Shown here one piece after another: positions 19,573 through 27,142 of a stretch of DNA of 64,000 bases. Where the stretch lies: positions 1,488,001 through 1,552,000 of the forward strand of contig NZ_CM001368.1 in assembly GCF_000177215.2 (NCBI RefSeq), in the 5' to 3' direction. The stretch's first letter is position 1, and the number at the start of each line of letters is the position of its first letter. The notes under the pieces are model-generated. The model was given only the letters and a program-made list of their open reading frames with translations. It ran no database searches and had not been told where the DNA came from. The DNA is from Solidesulfovibrio carbinoliphilus subsp. oakridgensis (lineage in GTDB: Bacteria; Desulfobacterota; Desulfovibrionia; Desulfovibrionales; Desulfovibrionaceae). The translations under genes were made by a program, and so were the position numbers.

Positions 19573-19992
19573 TCACTGGCTGCGCCGGATATTGTACACC
19601 CCGCGCCCCTCGGCCACATGCTCCTGCGGGCTTCCGTCCGACCACAGCACCACCTGGGCGTTGCCCACCCGGTTGCCGAGCAGGCGCACCGTGGCCTCGG
19701 CATAGAGGTCCTGGGCCGTGGCCGGCCGCAAATAATCGACTCGCAGGTCGATGGTGGCGATGCGGTCGTCGAGGCGGCAACGGGTCCAGACGGCAAACCC
19801 GGCACAGACGTCGGCCAGCGTGGAAATGACGCCGCCATGAATGGCCGGTCGGCGGGCATCGCCGATGAGGTCCTCGCGGAAGGGGATGAAAAGCCTGACC
19901 CGGCCCTCCTCGATCCCGGCCACGCGGATGCCGAGCAGCTTCTGAAACGGCAGCCCATTCTCGATCAGATCGGCCAGCACCTGAAAGTCCAC
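19573..19992 (-). CDS. PaaI-family hotdog-fold thioesterase
   Basis: A 139-residue hotdog protein with the PaaI/YdiI-type segment RRPAIHGGVISTLADVCAGFAVW, in which the HGG turn precedes the long central helix, and DLRVDYLRPA in the next strand. Such enzymes hydrolyse acyl- or aryl-CoA thioesters; the substrate here is unknown. The start is a GTG at 19992 with GAGGTGG 5 bp upstream. It is a stand-alone gene, convergent with the secreted protein to its left. Confidence 0.88.
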   Translation of the reverse strand: MDFQVLADLIENGLPFQKLLGIRVAGIEEGRVRLFIPFREDLIGDARRPAIHGGVISTLADVCAGFAVWTRCRLDDRIATIDLRVDYLRPATAQDLYAEATVRLLGNRVGNAQVVLWSDGSPQEHVAEGRGVYNIRRSQ

Positions 19993-20474
19993 GATACCAC
20001 CTCGATATTCGAATCAGCCCCCCGCCCCTCGGGCAGGTCCCAAATCTATCTGCCGCAATCATTATTTATTTTTGCTGGTCTGACAACAGACCCCCGCCAT
20101 GGCCTGCCTGGCAAAGAATAAAACATCAATATATATTAGCGCATTACAGCGCCAACCCCGAGAGCCCCCGAGGAGTCCGTTATGCCATCTCTTGCCGGTC
20201 CAGCCGGCCTGGCCATCCCCCGATCAAAAGCCCCCCCTCCCCCGCCAAGCTGCCGTTCGCAGTCCCCGGCGGAGCGAATGGCTTCCTGAAAAGGTCCGGG
20301 CGTTCGTGGCCGCCCAGGCCCTCGAGGATCGCCTGGCTACCGGGGGTTGACCTGCCGCCCTCGCCGCTGCCCACGGACAAGGGCGAGGCGACTTGCCCCG
20401 AAGCGGGCGAGCCTGTACGAGTCGGGCTTCGGGCCCCGACATTTCTTTCAAACAGCAACCGGAGAAGTCATCCT
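19993..20474. other. 482-bp intergenic region, no gene supported
   Basis: An AT-rich block (20040-20150, including AATATATATT) lies upstream of the thioesterase and could hold divergent promoters. The remainder is GC-rich with no ORF of coding character. No structured RNA was recognised. Confidence 0.5.
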
Positions 20475-20696
20475 ATGGACGACGTGATCGCAAAGGACAG
20501 CAACGGCACCATTCTGAAGGACGGCGACAACGTCACGCTCACCAAGGATTTGAAGGTCAAGGGCTCTTCCGTGACCCTGAAACGCGGGACGCTGATCAAA
20601 AACATCCGCCTCACCGACAACCCGGCGGAAATCGAGTGCAACGCCGACAAGGTCAAGGGGCTGGTGCTCAAAACCTGCTTCTTGAAAAAAGCCTAG
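20475..20696 (+). CDS. PhnA/YjdM C-terminal domain protein
   Basis: A 73-residue protein that corresponds to the C-terminal domain of PhnA/YjdM: DSNGTILKDGDNVTLTKDLKVKGSS, followed by KRGTLIKNIRLTDNPAEIECN. The N-terminal zinc ribbon of full-length PhnA is absent and is not encoded just upstream, so this is a domain-only version, which is common. Despite the historic name, a role in phosphonate use is not established. It lies 33 bp upstream of the P-type ATPase on the same strand and is probably cotranscribed with it. Confidence 0.85.
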   Translation: MDDVIAKDSNGTILKDGDNVTLTKDLKVKGSSVTLKRGTLIKNIRLTDNPAEIECNADKVKGLVLKTCFLKKA

Positions 20697-20729
20697 CTTC
20701 CGGCCGGGATTCCACCGGACAGCCCCCCC

Positions 20730-23348
20730 ATGGAGCCCACCCCATTTGATCCCGCCAGGGCCACGGGCCTGAGCGAAGCCGAGGCCGTCCACCGGCAGCG
20801 GATCGAGGGCTTCAACGAGATGCCCCAGGGCGCCAGGCGTGGTGTGACCTCCATCACCCTGGAGGTGATGCGCGAGCCGATGTTCCTGCTCCTGGTCGGT
20901 TGCGGCAGTCTGTACCTGCTCATGGGCGAACTGTCGGACGCGCTCCTGCTTTTGGGTTTCGTCTTTGTGGTCATGGGCATCACCGTCATCCAGGAACGCC
21001 GTACGGAACGAGCCCTGGAGGCGCTACGCGACCTCTCCAGTCCCCGCGCCCTGGTCATTCGCGACGGCCAGCAACGGCGCATCGCCGGACGCGAGGTGGT
21101 CCGGGGCGATCTGGTCCTGCTCGGGGAAGGCGACCGTGTGCCGGCGGATGCGGTGCTGCGCCACGCCCTCAATCTGTTTGCCGACGAATCCCTGCTCACG
21201 GGCGAGTCCCTGCCTGTGAGGAAATCAAGCTCCCGGACGGTCACGGAGGCCGGCCAGCCCGGCGGGGGGGACCGGCCGGAAGTCTTTTCGGGTTCGCTCG
21301 TCACCGGGGGGCAGGGTCTGGCCGAGGTGGTGGCCACAGGCGCGCGTACGGAGCTTGGCAAGATCGGCAAGGCGCTCCAGTCCATCGAGCCGGCGAAGAC
21401 GCCGCTGCAGAGCGAGACGGGCCGCGTGGTCAGGCGGCTGACAGCCCTGGGACTGGCCCTTTGCGCCGTGGTCATCGCGGCCTACGGCCTGACACGCGGC
21501 AACACGCCGCAGAGCTGGGGCCAGGCCGTGCTGGCGGGCATCGCCATGGCCATGTCCGTGCTCCCGGAGGAGTTCGCGGTCATCCTGACCATCTTCATGG
21601 CCCTGGGGGCTTGGCGAATCTCCCGCAGCCGTGTGCTCACCCGGCGCATGCCTGCCATAGAAACGCTGGGTTCGGCGACCGTGCTGTGCACGGACAAGAC
21701 GGGCACCCTCACCCGCAACCGGATGGCCGTCCGCCAGCTTCAGGCAGGAGACCAGACCTTTGTTGCCCGGGAAGGCGCAACGCTGCCGGAGGTTTTCCAC
21801 GCGCTCCTGGAATACGGGGTGCTGGCCAGCAAGAAGGAGATCTTCGACCCCATGGAGCGTGCGTTGCGCCAACTGGGCGACGACCACTTGCGCCAGACCG
21901 AGCATTGGCACGAGCAGTGGGAAATGGTGCGCGACTACCCCGTGTCTCCGGAGTTGCTGGCCTTGTCCCATGTCTGGCGCGCGACAGGGAAAGAGGGTCT
22001 CGTGGTTGCCACCAAGGGTGCCCCGGAAGCCATCGCCAAGCTGTGCCACCTCGATGCCAGGCGGACCGCCGCCATGACCGCCCAGGTCGACGCGATGGCA
22101 GGGGAAGGGTTGCGCGTGCTCGGCGTTGCGCGGGCCCTCTGGCCCCAGGGAACGCTTTCCCCCGCCCCTTTGCCCGGCCGGCAGCAGGATTTCGCCTTCG
22201 AATTCCTCGGGCTCGTCGGCCTGGAGGATCCCATTCGTCCCACCGTTCCGGCAACGATTCAGGAATGCCACACGGCGGGCATCCGGGTGATCATGATCAC
22301 CGGCGATCACCCGGCGACCGCCCGGAGCATTGCCGGACAGATCGGGCTGCGCGCCCCCCAGGGGGAGGACACCGGGGTCCTCACCGGACCGGAGCTGGAG
22401 GCCATGAACGACGAGGAGCTTGCGCGGCGCATACCGGATGTCGACGTGTTCGCCCGGGTGGTGCCAGAGCAGAAGCTGCGCCTCGTGAACGCCCTCAAGG
22501 CCAACGGCGAGATTGTGGCCATGACAGGAGACGGCGTGAACGATGCCCCGGCCCTCAAAGCCGCGCACATCGGCATTGCCATGGGCGGACGCGGCACGGA
22601 CGTGGCCCGGGAGGCCTCGGCCCTGATCCTGCTCGATGACGACTTCTCCTCCATCGTGAACGCCATCCGCCTGGGCCGCCGCATCTATGACAACATCAAG
22701 AAGGCCGCAGGCTACACCCTGGCCATCCACGTGCCCATCGCCGGGCTTTCCATTGTCCCGGTATTCTTTGCAGATCTGCCGCTCATGCTGCTGCCGGTGC
22801 ACATCGTGTTTCTTGAGCTCATCATCGACCCGGCCTGTTCGCTCCTCTTCGAGGCCGAGGGCGCCGAAAAGGACATCATGCGTCGCCCGCCGCGCCGGCC
22901 GGACGAGGGGCTCTTCAACACGCGGGTGTTGGGCATCAGTTTGCTGCAGGGAGGCTTCGTGCTGGCCGCGGTCTTGCTCATGTTCCGGATGGCGGATGTG
23001 CTCGGCCAGCCCCAGGAGAACTCCCGGCGCTCCTTTGTCTTTGCCACACTGGTCCTCGCAAATCTGGCGCTGATCATGACCAACCGATCCTGGAGCCGCA
23101 CCATCGTCGCCATGTTCAAGGAACCGAACGCGGTGCTGTGGTGGATACTCGGCGGGGCAACGGCGATGCTGGGCCTGGTGCTCCATGTTCCCCTGCTTCG
23201 CAGCCTGCTTCACCTGCATTCCCTGCGGCCCCTGGACCTCGGCCTTTGCCTGCTGGCCGGCGTGGCGAGCGTCGGGTGGTTCGAAGCGTACAAACTCCTG
23301 CGCGGAAATAGGCATCTCCCCCGTCCCTTCCTGAAGAAGGGCTCCTGA
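20730..23348 (+). CDS. P-type cation-transporting ATPase (P2-like)
   Basis: An 872-residue ATPase with all P-type signatures: LLTGES (actuator, 155-160), phosphorylated Asp322 in TDKTGTLTRN, MITGDHPATA, and TGDGVNDAPAL near 600. About ten membrane segments are seen. The M4 ion-binding motif reads VLPEEFAV (278-284) rather than the PEGLP of Ca2+/Mg2+ pumps, placing it in a cation-ATPase subgroup whose ion is not settled. No N-terminal heavy-metal domain is present. No strong SD precedes the ATG, so translation may be coupled to the PhnA-domain gene. Confidence 0.92.
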   Translation: MEPTPFDPARATGLSEAEAVHRQRIEGFNEMPQGARRGVTSITLEVMREPMFLLLVGCGSLYLLMGELSDALLLLGFVFVVMGITVIQERRTERALEALRDLSSPRALVIRDGQQRRIAGREVVRGDLVLLGEGDRVPADAVLRHALNLFADESLLTGESLPVRKSSSRTVTEAGQPGGGDRPEVFSGSLVTGGQGLAEVVATGARTELGKIGKALQSIEPAKTPLQSETGRVVRRLTALGLALCAVVIAAYGLTRGNTPQSWGQAVLAGIAMAMSVLPEEFAVILTIFMALGAWRISRSRVLTRRMPAIETLGSATVLCTDKTGTLTRNRMAVRQLQAGDQTFVAREGATLPEVFHALLEYGVLASKKEIFDPMERALRQLGDDHLRQTEHWHEQWEMVRDYPVSPELLALSHVWRATGKEGLVVATKGAPEAIAKLCHLDARRTAAMTAQVDAMAGEGLRVLGVARALWPQGTLSPAPLPGRQQDFAFEFLGLVGLEDPIRPTVPATIQECHTAGIRVIMITGDHPATARSIAGQIGLRAPQGEDTGVLTGPELEAMNDEELARRIPDVDVFARVVPEQKLRLVNALKANGEIVAMTGDGVNDAPALKAAHIGIAMGGRGTDVAREASALILLDDDFSSIVNAIRLGRRIYDNIKKAAGYTLAIHVPIAGLSIVPVFFADLPLMLLPVHIVFLELIIDPACSLLFEAEGAEKDIMRRPPRRPDEGLFNTRVLGISLLQGGFVLAAVLLMFRMADVLGQPQENSRRSFVFATLVLANLALIMTNRSWSRTIVAMFKEPNAVLWWILGGATAMLGLVLHVPLLRSLLHLHSLRPLDLGLCLLAGVASVGWFEAYKLLRGNRHLPRPFLKKGS

Positions 23349-23395
23349 AAGCCCCACAACCGTGTGAGAGAAGGCCCGGCATCGCCACGCCCCTG

Positions 23396-24373
23396 TCATG
23401 GGGCGGCGCGCAGGGGTTCGATCCAGTTCACAAGCCGTGCCCCTTCAGGCGTGAAGCGCAGGACGGCCTTGCCGACCAGCAATTCCGTACCGTCCCCCTT
23501 TTGAACATATTCGTCTATCGCCGCCTCCGCTTCCCCCGGGCCGCGCCACTTGACGAACGCCATGACCCAGCGGACCCCGAGGCTATTCCCCTCGTACCGT
23601 TCAAAGACGAAGCGCCCGGAGCCTTTGGGGGATTCCACAAGGGACCGGCCTGCAAACACCGGTTCGAAGGCCTTCCCGTTCCAGCGGAGGCGGTTAAACG
23701 CGCTGACGGAGACATCCGACTGGCCGATGGGGGCCAGTATTTCCACCTGCGCGCCGCCGTCGAGGTTGCCGACCAGTTCCGGCCAGGACACGCCGCTGTG
23801 GTGGCAATAGAAATACAGGGGGTTCGCAGGCCCGCGCACGTCGTACACGTCGCCTACAGGCCCCAGCCAGAGAGTGTCGCCCGAGGCGGACAGCACCCGA
23901 ATTCTTGCCCCGCCGCCAAAGAGGTCGGGAACATCCTCCAGGGCGACAACGCCACGACCAGCCCCGCCCCCGAGGTCCGCCTCGAAACGACGCGGCATCT
24001 CCCTGGAACAACGGAATTCTCCCGGATCTTTTTGCGCGGCGATATATTGTTCGACCGGAACCAGGCATTTCACATGCACGAAACCCCGTTTGCCGTCGTA
24101 ACGCTCCACCTCGGCCCAGGCGTTTTCCAAGCCGAGAACGCGCACCCAATCGCCGGCGTCAAGCGTGCCGAGAATCCTGGCCGTCTTATGGTCCCGGCCA
24201 CCTGCCGTGCGCAGATTGTTCCCGTTATCGACGCTCACCGCCACCTGCCCCGGCCGCAGGGGCTGCCCCCAGGCGAAGGTCGTCAGCAAAAGCGCGGCAA
24301 CGCAACTGCCCGCCACCAGAAGCAAACGGCGCGACTGGGCGCGGGATGCAGCGAAACACGCCATACGGGCCAT
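23396..24373 (-). CDS. Secreted protein with N-terminal SH3b domain
   Basis: A 325-residue protein with a long signal peptide/anchor (about 15-36, ALLLTTFAWG). It is followed by a bacterial SH3 domain (VSVDNGNNLRTAGGRDHKTARILGTL...WAEVERYDGKRGFVHV, about 45-105). The rest has no recognised domain; it contains isolated Cys (KCLVP, FRCSRE, FYCHH) and ends in a basic/hydrophobic tail. SH3b domains usually bind peptidoglycan or mediate envelope contacts. The ATG at 24373 has GAGGAGG 5 bp upstream. It is 24 bp downstream of the Fic gene on the same strand. Confidence 0.75.
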   Translation of the reverse strand: MARMACFAASRAQSRRLLLVAGSCVAALLLTTFAWGQPLRPGQVAVSVDNGNNLRTAGGRDHKTARILGTLDAGDWVRVLGLENAWAEVERYDGKRGFVHVKCLVPVEQYIAAQKDPGEFRCSREMPRRFEADLGGGAGRGVVALEDVPDLFGGGARIRVLSASGDTLWLGPVGDVYDVRGPANPLYFYCHHSGVSWPELVGNLDGGAQVEILAPIGQSDVSVSAFNRLRWNGKAFEPVFAGRSLVESPKGSGRFVFERYEGNSLGVRWVMAFVKWRGPGEAEAAIDEYVQKGDGTELLVGKAVLRFTPEGARLVNWIEPLRAAP

Positions 24374-24397
24374 GGAACCTCCTCGCTGGACGTAACT

Positions 24398-25411
24398 TTA
24401 TCGGACACCACGCAATTGCAGCCACTGCCGTCCCTTGTGCGTGAGACGATACCGTTGCAGGCGGCTATTGGGCTTGTCACGAATGGTCATCTCGATGAGT
24501 CCATCCGCCAGGGCCGGTCTAAGATATCGCTCCCGAAAAGACTTCCGGTCTTGCAACCGGAGGATATCCTGCAACTCCTCACGGGAGACTTCACCCGCCA
24601 TGGCCAGGAGCAGTTGGTCGACTTGGGGGGTGACTGAGGGGGCGACTTGGGGGGTGGAGGTGACGATGGTCTCGAGAAGCATCGTGAGCATAAACGCTAT
24701 AAAAGGGGCACAGTCCGATTGCCGCGTGCTTTCCTGCAAAGCCTGATAGTACTCGGCTTGATGCTCATAAACCAAGCTTTCCACGGGGATGTCGGGAAAC
24801 AAGGGGCTCCAGCGGGCCAGAATCAGGCTCTGCCATAGCCGCCCCATGCGACCGTTCCCATCAGCGCAAGGATGGATGAACTCAAATTCGTAGTGGAAGA
24901 CCGAACTGGCGATCAGCGGATGGTTTTCACTGGTACTCAACCAGCGGAGCAGGTCGCCCATAAGCATAGGGACTCGATCCGCCGGAGGAGCCATATGGAT
25001 GACACGAGAACCGTCCATCACACCCACGCCCCCAGTCCGGTAGCTTCCGGCCGCATCGATCAGACCGGACATCAGGATACAATGGGCCTCCAGCAGGTCC
25101 TTTTCCTCTCCAGGATTCCAGGTATCGAAGCGGTCATAGGCAGCGAGAGCGTTGCGAACCTCCTGGACTTCCCGAGGAGAAGCGATGACCCGTTGCCCGT
25201 CGAGGATAGCGGTGATCTGCGCTTCACTCAGCGTGTTCCCTTCGATAGCCAGCGACCCTCTGATGGTGCGGATGCGGTTGATACGCCGGAACCGAAGCGA
25301 CTTGGCCCGCTCGGTGAGAATGGTCAACCGTCCCACTGCTTCGCTGATCTGGCCGACAAGGTTGACGATGGCCGGGGTGATGGAAAAGGGCGGCTGGTAC
25401 TGCTGGCTCAT
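24398..25411 (-). CDS. Fic-domain protein (class II, N-terminal inhibitory motif) with winged-helix tail
   Basis: A 337-residue Fic protein. The catalytic loop HPCADGNGRMGR (180-191) has the invariant His and the anion-binding GNGR; the third position is Cys instead of the usual Phe. An N-terminal inhibitory motif SLAIEGN (53-59, Glu57) marks it as class II, self-inhibited. The C-terminal 90 residues look like a winged helix. Fic enzymes AMPylate proteins; targets vary. It lies in a lower-GC patch beside a MazE/MazF pair and tRNA-Pro, which suggests horizontal gain. Confidence 0.93.
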   Translation of the reverse strand: MSQQYQPPFSITPAIVNLVGQISEAVGRLTILTERAKSLRFRRINRIRTIRGSLAIEGNTLSEAQITAILDGQRVIASPREVQEVRNALAAYDRFDTWNPGEEKDLLEAHCILMSGLIDAAGSYRTGGVGVMDGSRVIHMAPPADRVPMLMGDLLRWLSTSENHPLIASSVFHYEFEFIHPCADGNGRMGRLWQSLILARWSPLFPDIPVESLVYEHQAEYYQALQESTRQSDCAPFIAFMLTMLLETIVTSTPQVAPSVTPQVDQLLLAMAGEVSREELQDILRLQDRKSFRERYLRPALADGLIEMTIRDKPNSRLQRYRLTHKGRQWLQLRGVR

Positions 25412-25563
25412 GAAGTACCCCTTCGGCGTGTATGCCTGTGAATCAGAACAATGCTATCCTATCTGAATTCAAGGGGACAAGCCACTCGGATCTGAACCGT
25501 ATCGCAACAGTATAATTGGTCAACTCTCCCTTATCCCTGACGAAGTCGGACAAGAAGCCTCCA

Positions 25564-25896
25564 TTACTCGAACAGAACTGCGACCTTGGCCAGAACATCA
25601 TCGATGATCGCTGGCGGGACACTCTCCAACTTGCGTCCGTGGCGCGAGGCCAAGTCGAGGGCGCGTGGCTGGTCGCAACGCACAACACCTGTCGTCTTTG
25701 TTCCAGCCCCGTCCAGGGACACGGCAAAGCCAGCGGTGCGGGCGAAGTTCCCGCCGGTTGTGATCGGTACCACAATGGGCGTACGCGTCAGCCGATTGAA
25801 GGCCGAGGGAGATACTACCAACACGGGACGTGTCCCCTGCTGTTCGTGGCCTGAGGTCGGGTCCAGGCAGACCAGATAGATATCGCCCCGCTCCAT
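25564..25896 (-). CDS. MazF/PemK-family endoribonuclease toxin
   Basis: A 110-residue type II toxin with the MazF/ChpB beginning RGDIYLVCLDPTSGHEQQGTRPVLVVSP (seen in two parts: RGDIYLVCLDPT and GTRPVLVVSP), VPITT in the next strand and VVRCDQPRALDL, the Gln/Asp-containing RNA-binding segment. Such toxins cut mRNA at short sequences and halt growth when the antitoxin is lost. The ATG overlaps the stop of the upstream antitoxin gene by one base (TAATG), the usual tight coupling. The stop at 25564 is followed by 152 bp before the Fic gene. Confidence 0.94.
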   Translation of the reverse strand: MERGDIYLVCLDPTSGHEQQGTRPVLVVSPSAFNRLTRTPIVVPITTGGNFARTAGFAVSLDGAGTKTTGVVRCDQPRALDLASRHGRKLESVPPAIIDDVLAKVAVLFE

Positions 25897-26153
25897 TACA
25901 GCAACTCGTTTCCGACCGGCCTGTCATCGAGCCATGCCTGGTCTTCCTCGCTGGTTGAGGCGGCGGGGTCGCATTGGGTGAGCAATTCTTCCAGGGTGTA
26001 GCGATGGCGCTGTGCCGGTTCGACGATCAAACGACCGTTGTCCACGGCCAAGCCGACAGTTGCCCCTACCTGCAAATGGAGAAGGTCGAGGATGGCGGGT
26101 GGAACGGCCAGCATTACTGAGCCGCCGACTTTTCGCAGGTTGGTGGTGTGCAT
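25896..26153 (-). CDS. MazE/ChpS-family antitoxin
   Basis: An 85-residue antitoxin with an N-terminal AbrB/SpoVT-type swapped-hairpin DNA-binding domain (LRKVGGSVMLAVPPAILDLL) and a ChpS-like tail (YTLEELLTQCDP...QAWLDDRPVGNELL) that would cover the toxin active site. The ATG at 26153 has GGAGG 6 bp upstream. An AT-rich promoter (TATATTTTAATATAA region, 26171-26186) precedes it and is the likely autoregulated operator. Confidence 0.92.
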   Translation of the reverse strand: MHTTNLRKVGGSVMLAVPPAILDLLHLQVGATVGLAVDNGRLIVEPAQRHRYTLEELLTQCDPAASTSEEDQAWLDDRPVGNELL

Positions 26154-26283
26154 AGGACGCCTCCAAGAAAGTTATATTTTAATATAACGCCGACAGACGA
26201 AGATAGCAAGGGGTGAACGCCGCTCCCGCGATCCCTGGAAGGCATTTTTCCCCGCCTCTACTTGGTTTCAGGACTACCGCGAT

Positions 26284-26766
26284 TTGAATGGCTTCGCGGC
26301 CTTGACCATGGAAGCCTCCAAAATCCAGAACGTCGCCTGGATGCCGTCGATCTGCCCCCACCACTCGGGGTCCCGGTTGGGGCTGCTCGGCGTGGATGGT
26401 GACGGGGTGTCCCCCGCCGCAGTCGGACCGTTCGTCCATTTCTCCGACGGGTCATCGGGGTTTTATGCAGACCTCAAGGCCGCTTGGCAGTGGCTTAGGT
26501 CCCTGCCCAAATGCACCTTGGAGGAGTTCTGGGAGCGCGAGTGGTTGGACGCCCCCACATATGAGTCCCTGGCCGAGGTATGGGAGTCCCTGGACACCCA
26601 GCAAATCGAGGCAGCAGACAAGCCGCCACGTGCCTCGGACTACGTCAGCATCGGTCGCCCGCGCCGCGTCGGGCCGAAAGAATACCTCATCCAAACCGAG
26701 AATGGGGAGTACGGCGTGGTCGACGAAAAACAGGCGAGTAAATGGCGGCTCACGCCCCTCGATTAA
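26284..26766 (+). CDS. Orphan protein of unknown function (start uncertain)
   Basis: An open frame of 160 codons from a TTG at 26284; an ATG at 26308 is an alternative. Neither has a good ribosome site. The C-terminal half (DYVSIGRPRRVGPKEYLIQTENGEYGVVDEKQ, seen as VGPKEYLIQTENGEYG and surrounding residues) looks like real protein, whereas the N-terminus does not, so the gene may be truncated at its 5' end. I do not recognise a family. It sits between the MazE/MazF pair and tRNA-Pro in a lower-GC patch. Confidence 0.45.
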   Translation: MNGFAALTMEASKIQNVAWMPSICPHHSGSRLGLLGVDGDGVSPAAVGPFVHFSDGSSGFYADLKAAWQWLRSLPKCTLEEFWEREWLDAPTYESLAEVWESLDTQQIEAADKPPRASDYVSIGRPRRVGPKEYLIQTENGEYGVVDEKQASKWRLTPLD

Positions 26767-26865
26767 TTCCCCGCCAGGGGGGCGGGCCATCTTCAAAACT
26801 AAATGTCGTTGTGTACAAAACTACGCGTCGCGCTACACAAGGTTCACCAGGAGGTTGACAGCCAA

Positions 26866-26902
26866 AGAAAAAGGGCCAGCTAACTTTCTGTTAACCGGCC
26901 CT
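26866..26902 (-). terminator. Rho-independent terminator of tRNA-Pro
   Basis: On the minus strand AGGGCCGGTTAAC-AGAAA-GTTAGCTGGCCCT forms a 13-bp stem with G-T pairs and is followed by TTTTTC. It begins about 17 bp after the encoded CCA of the tRNA and should end that transcript. Confidence 0.85.
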
Positions 26903-26918
26903 AATTCTAGGGAAATTT

Positions 26919-26995
26919 TGGTCGGGATGAGAGGATTTGAACCTCCGACCCCCTGAACCCCATTCAGGTGCGCTCCCAGACTGCGCTACATCCCG
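26919..26995 (-). tRNA. tRNA-Pro (anticodon GGG)
   Basis: A 77-nt cloverleaf read on the minus strand. The acceptor CGGGATG pairs with CATCCCG and is followed by discriminator A and an encoded CCA. The D arm is TAGCGCAG...GCGCA. The anticodon arm is CCTGA-ATGGGGT-TCAGG, with U33, anticodon GGG and G37. The T arm is GGAGGTTCAAATCCTC. All arms pair fully. Its 3' end points toward the Fic/MazEF patch, the side on which tRNA-integrating elements insert. Confidence 0.97.
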
Positions 26996-27142
26996 ACGCG
27001 AAGGAGCCGAAACCTAGATTTGGGACCGGATTTTGTCAATCGAAATTTTGCGGATTTTTCGATCCGCCGCAAAAAATCCGTCCGGTTGCCAGTCCGGGCA
27101 CGGCCTGCTATCCGGAATGATCCCGCAACAAAGGACCGCGCC

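Noticed and set aside
20099-20350. An 83-codon plus-strand frame in the phnA upstream region
   Set aside because: No ribosome site and a Pro/Arg-rich composition typical of non-coding GC-rich DNA.
21225-23399. A 724-codon frame opposite the P-type ATPase
   Set aside because: Antisense shadow of a high-GC gene; the plus-strand frame has all catalytic motifs.
26809-26840. Inverted repeat TTGTGTA...TACACAA near tRNA-Pro
   Set aside because: Only 7 bp arms with a long loop; no second copy or transposase found to support a mobile-element end.
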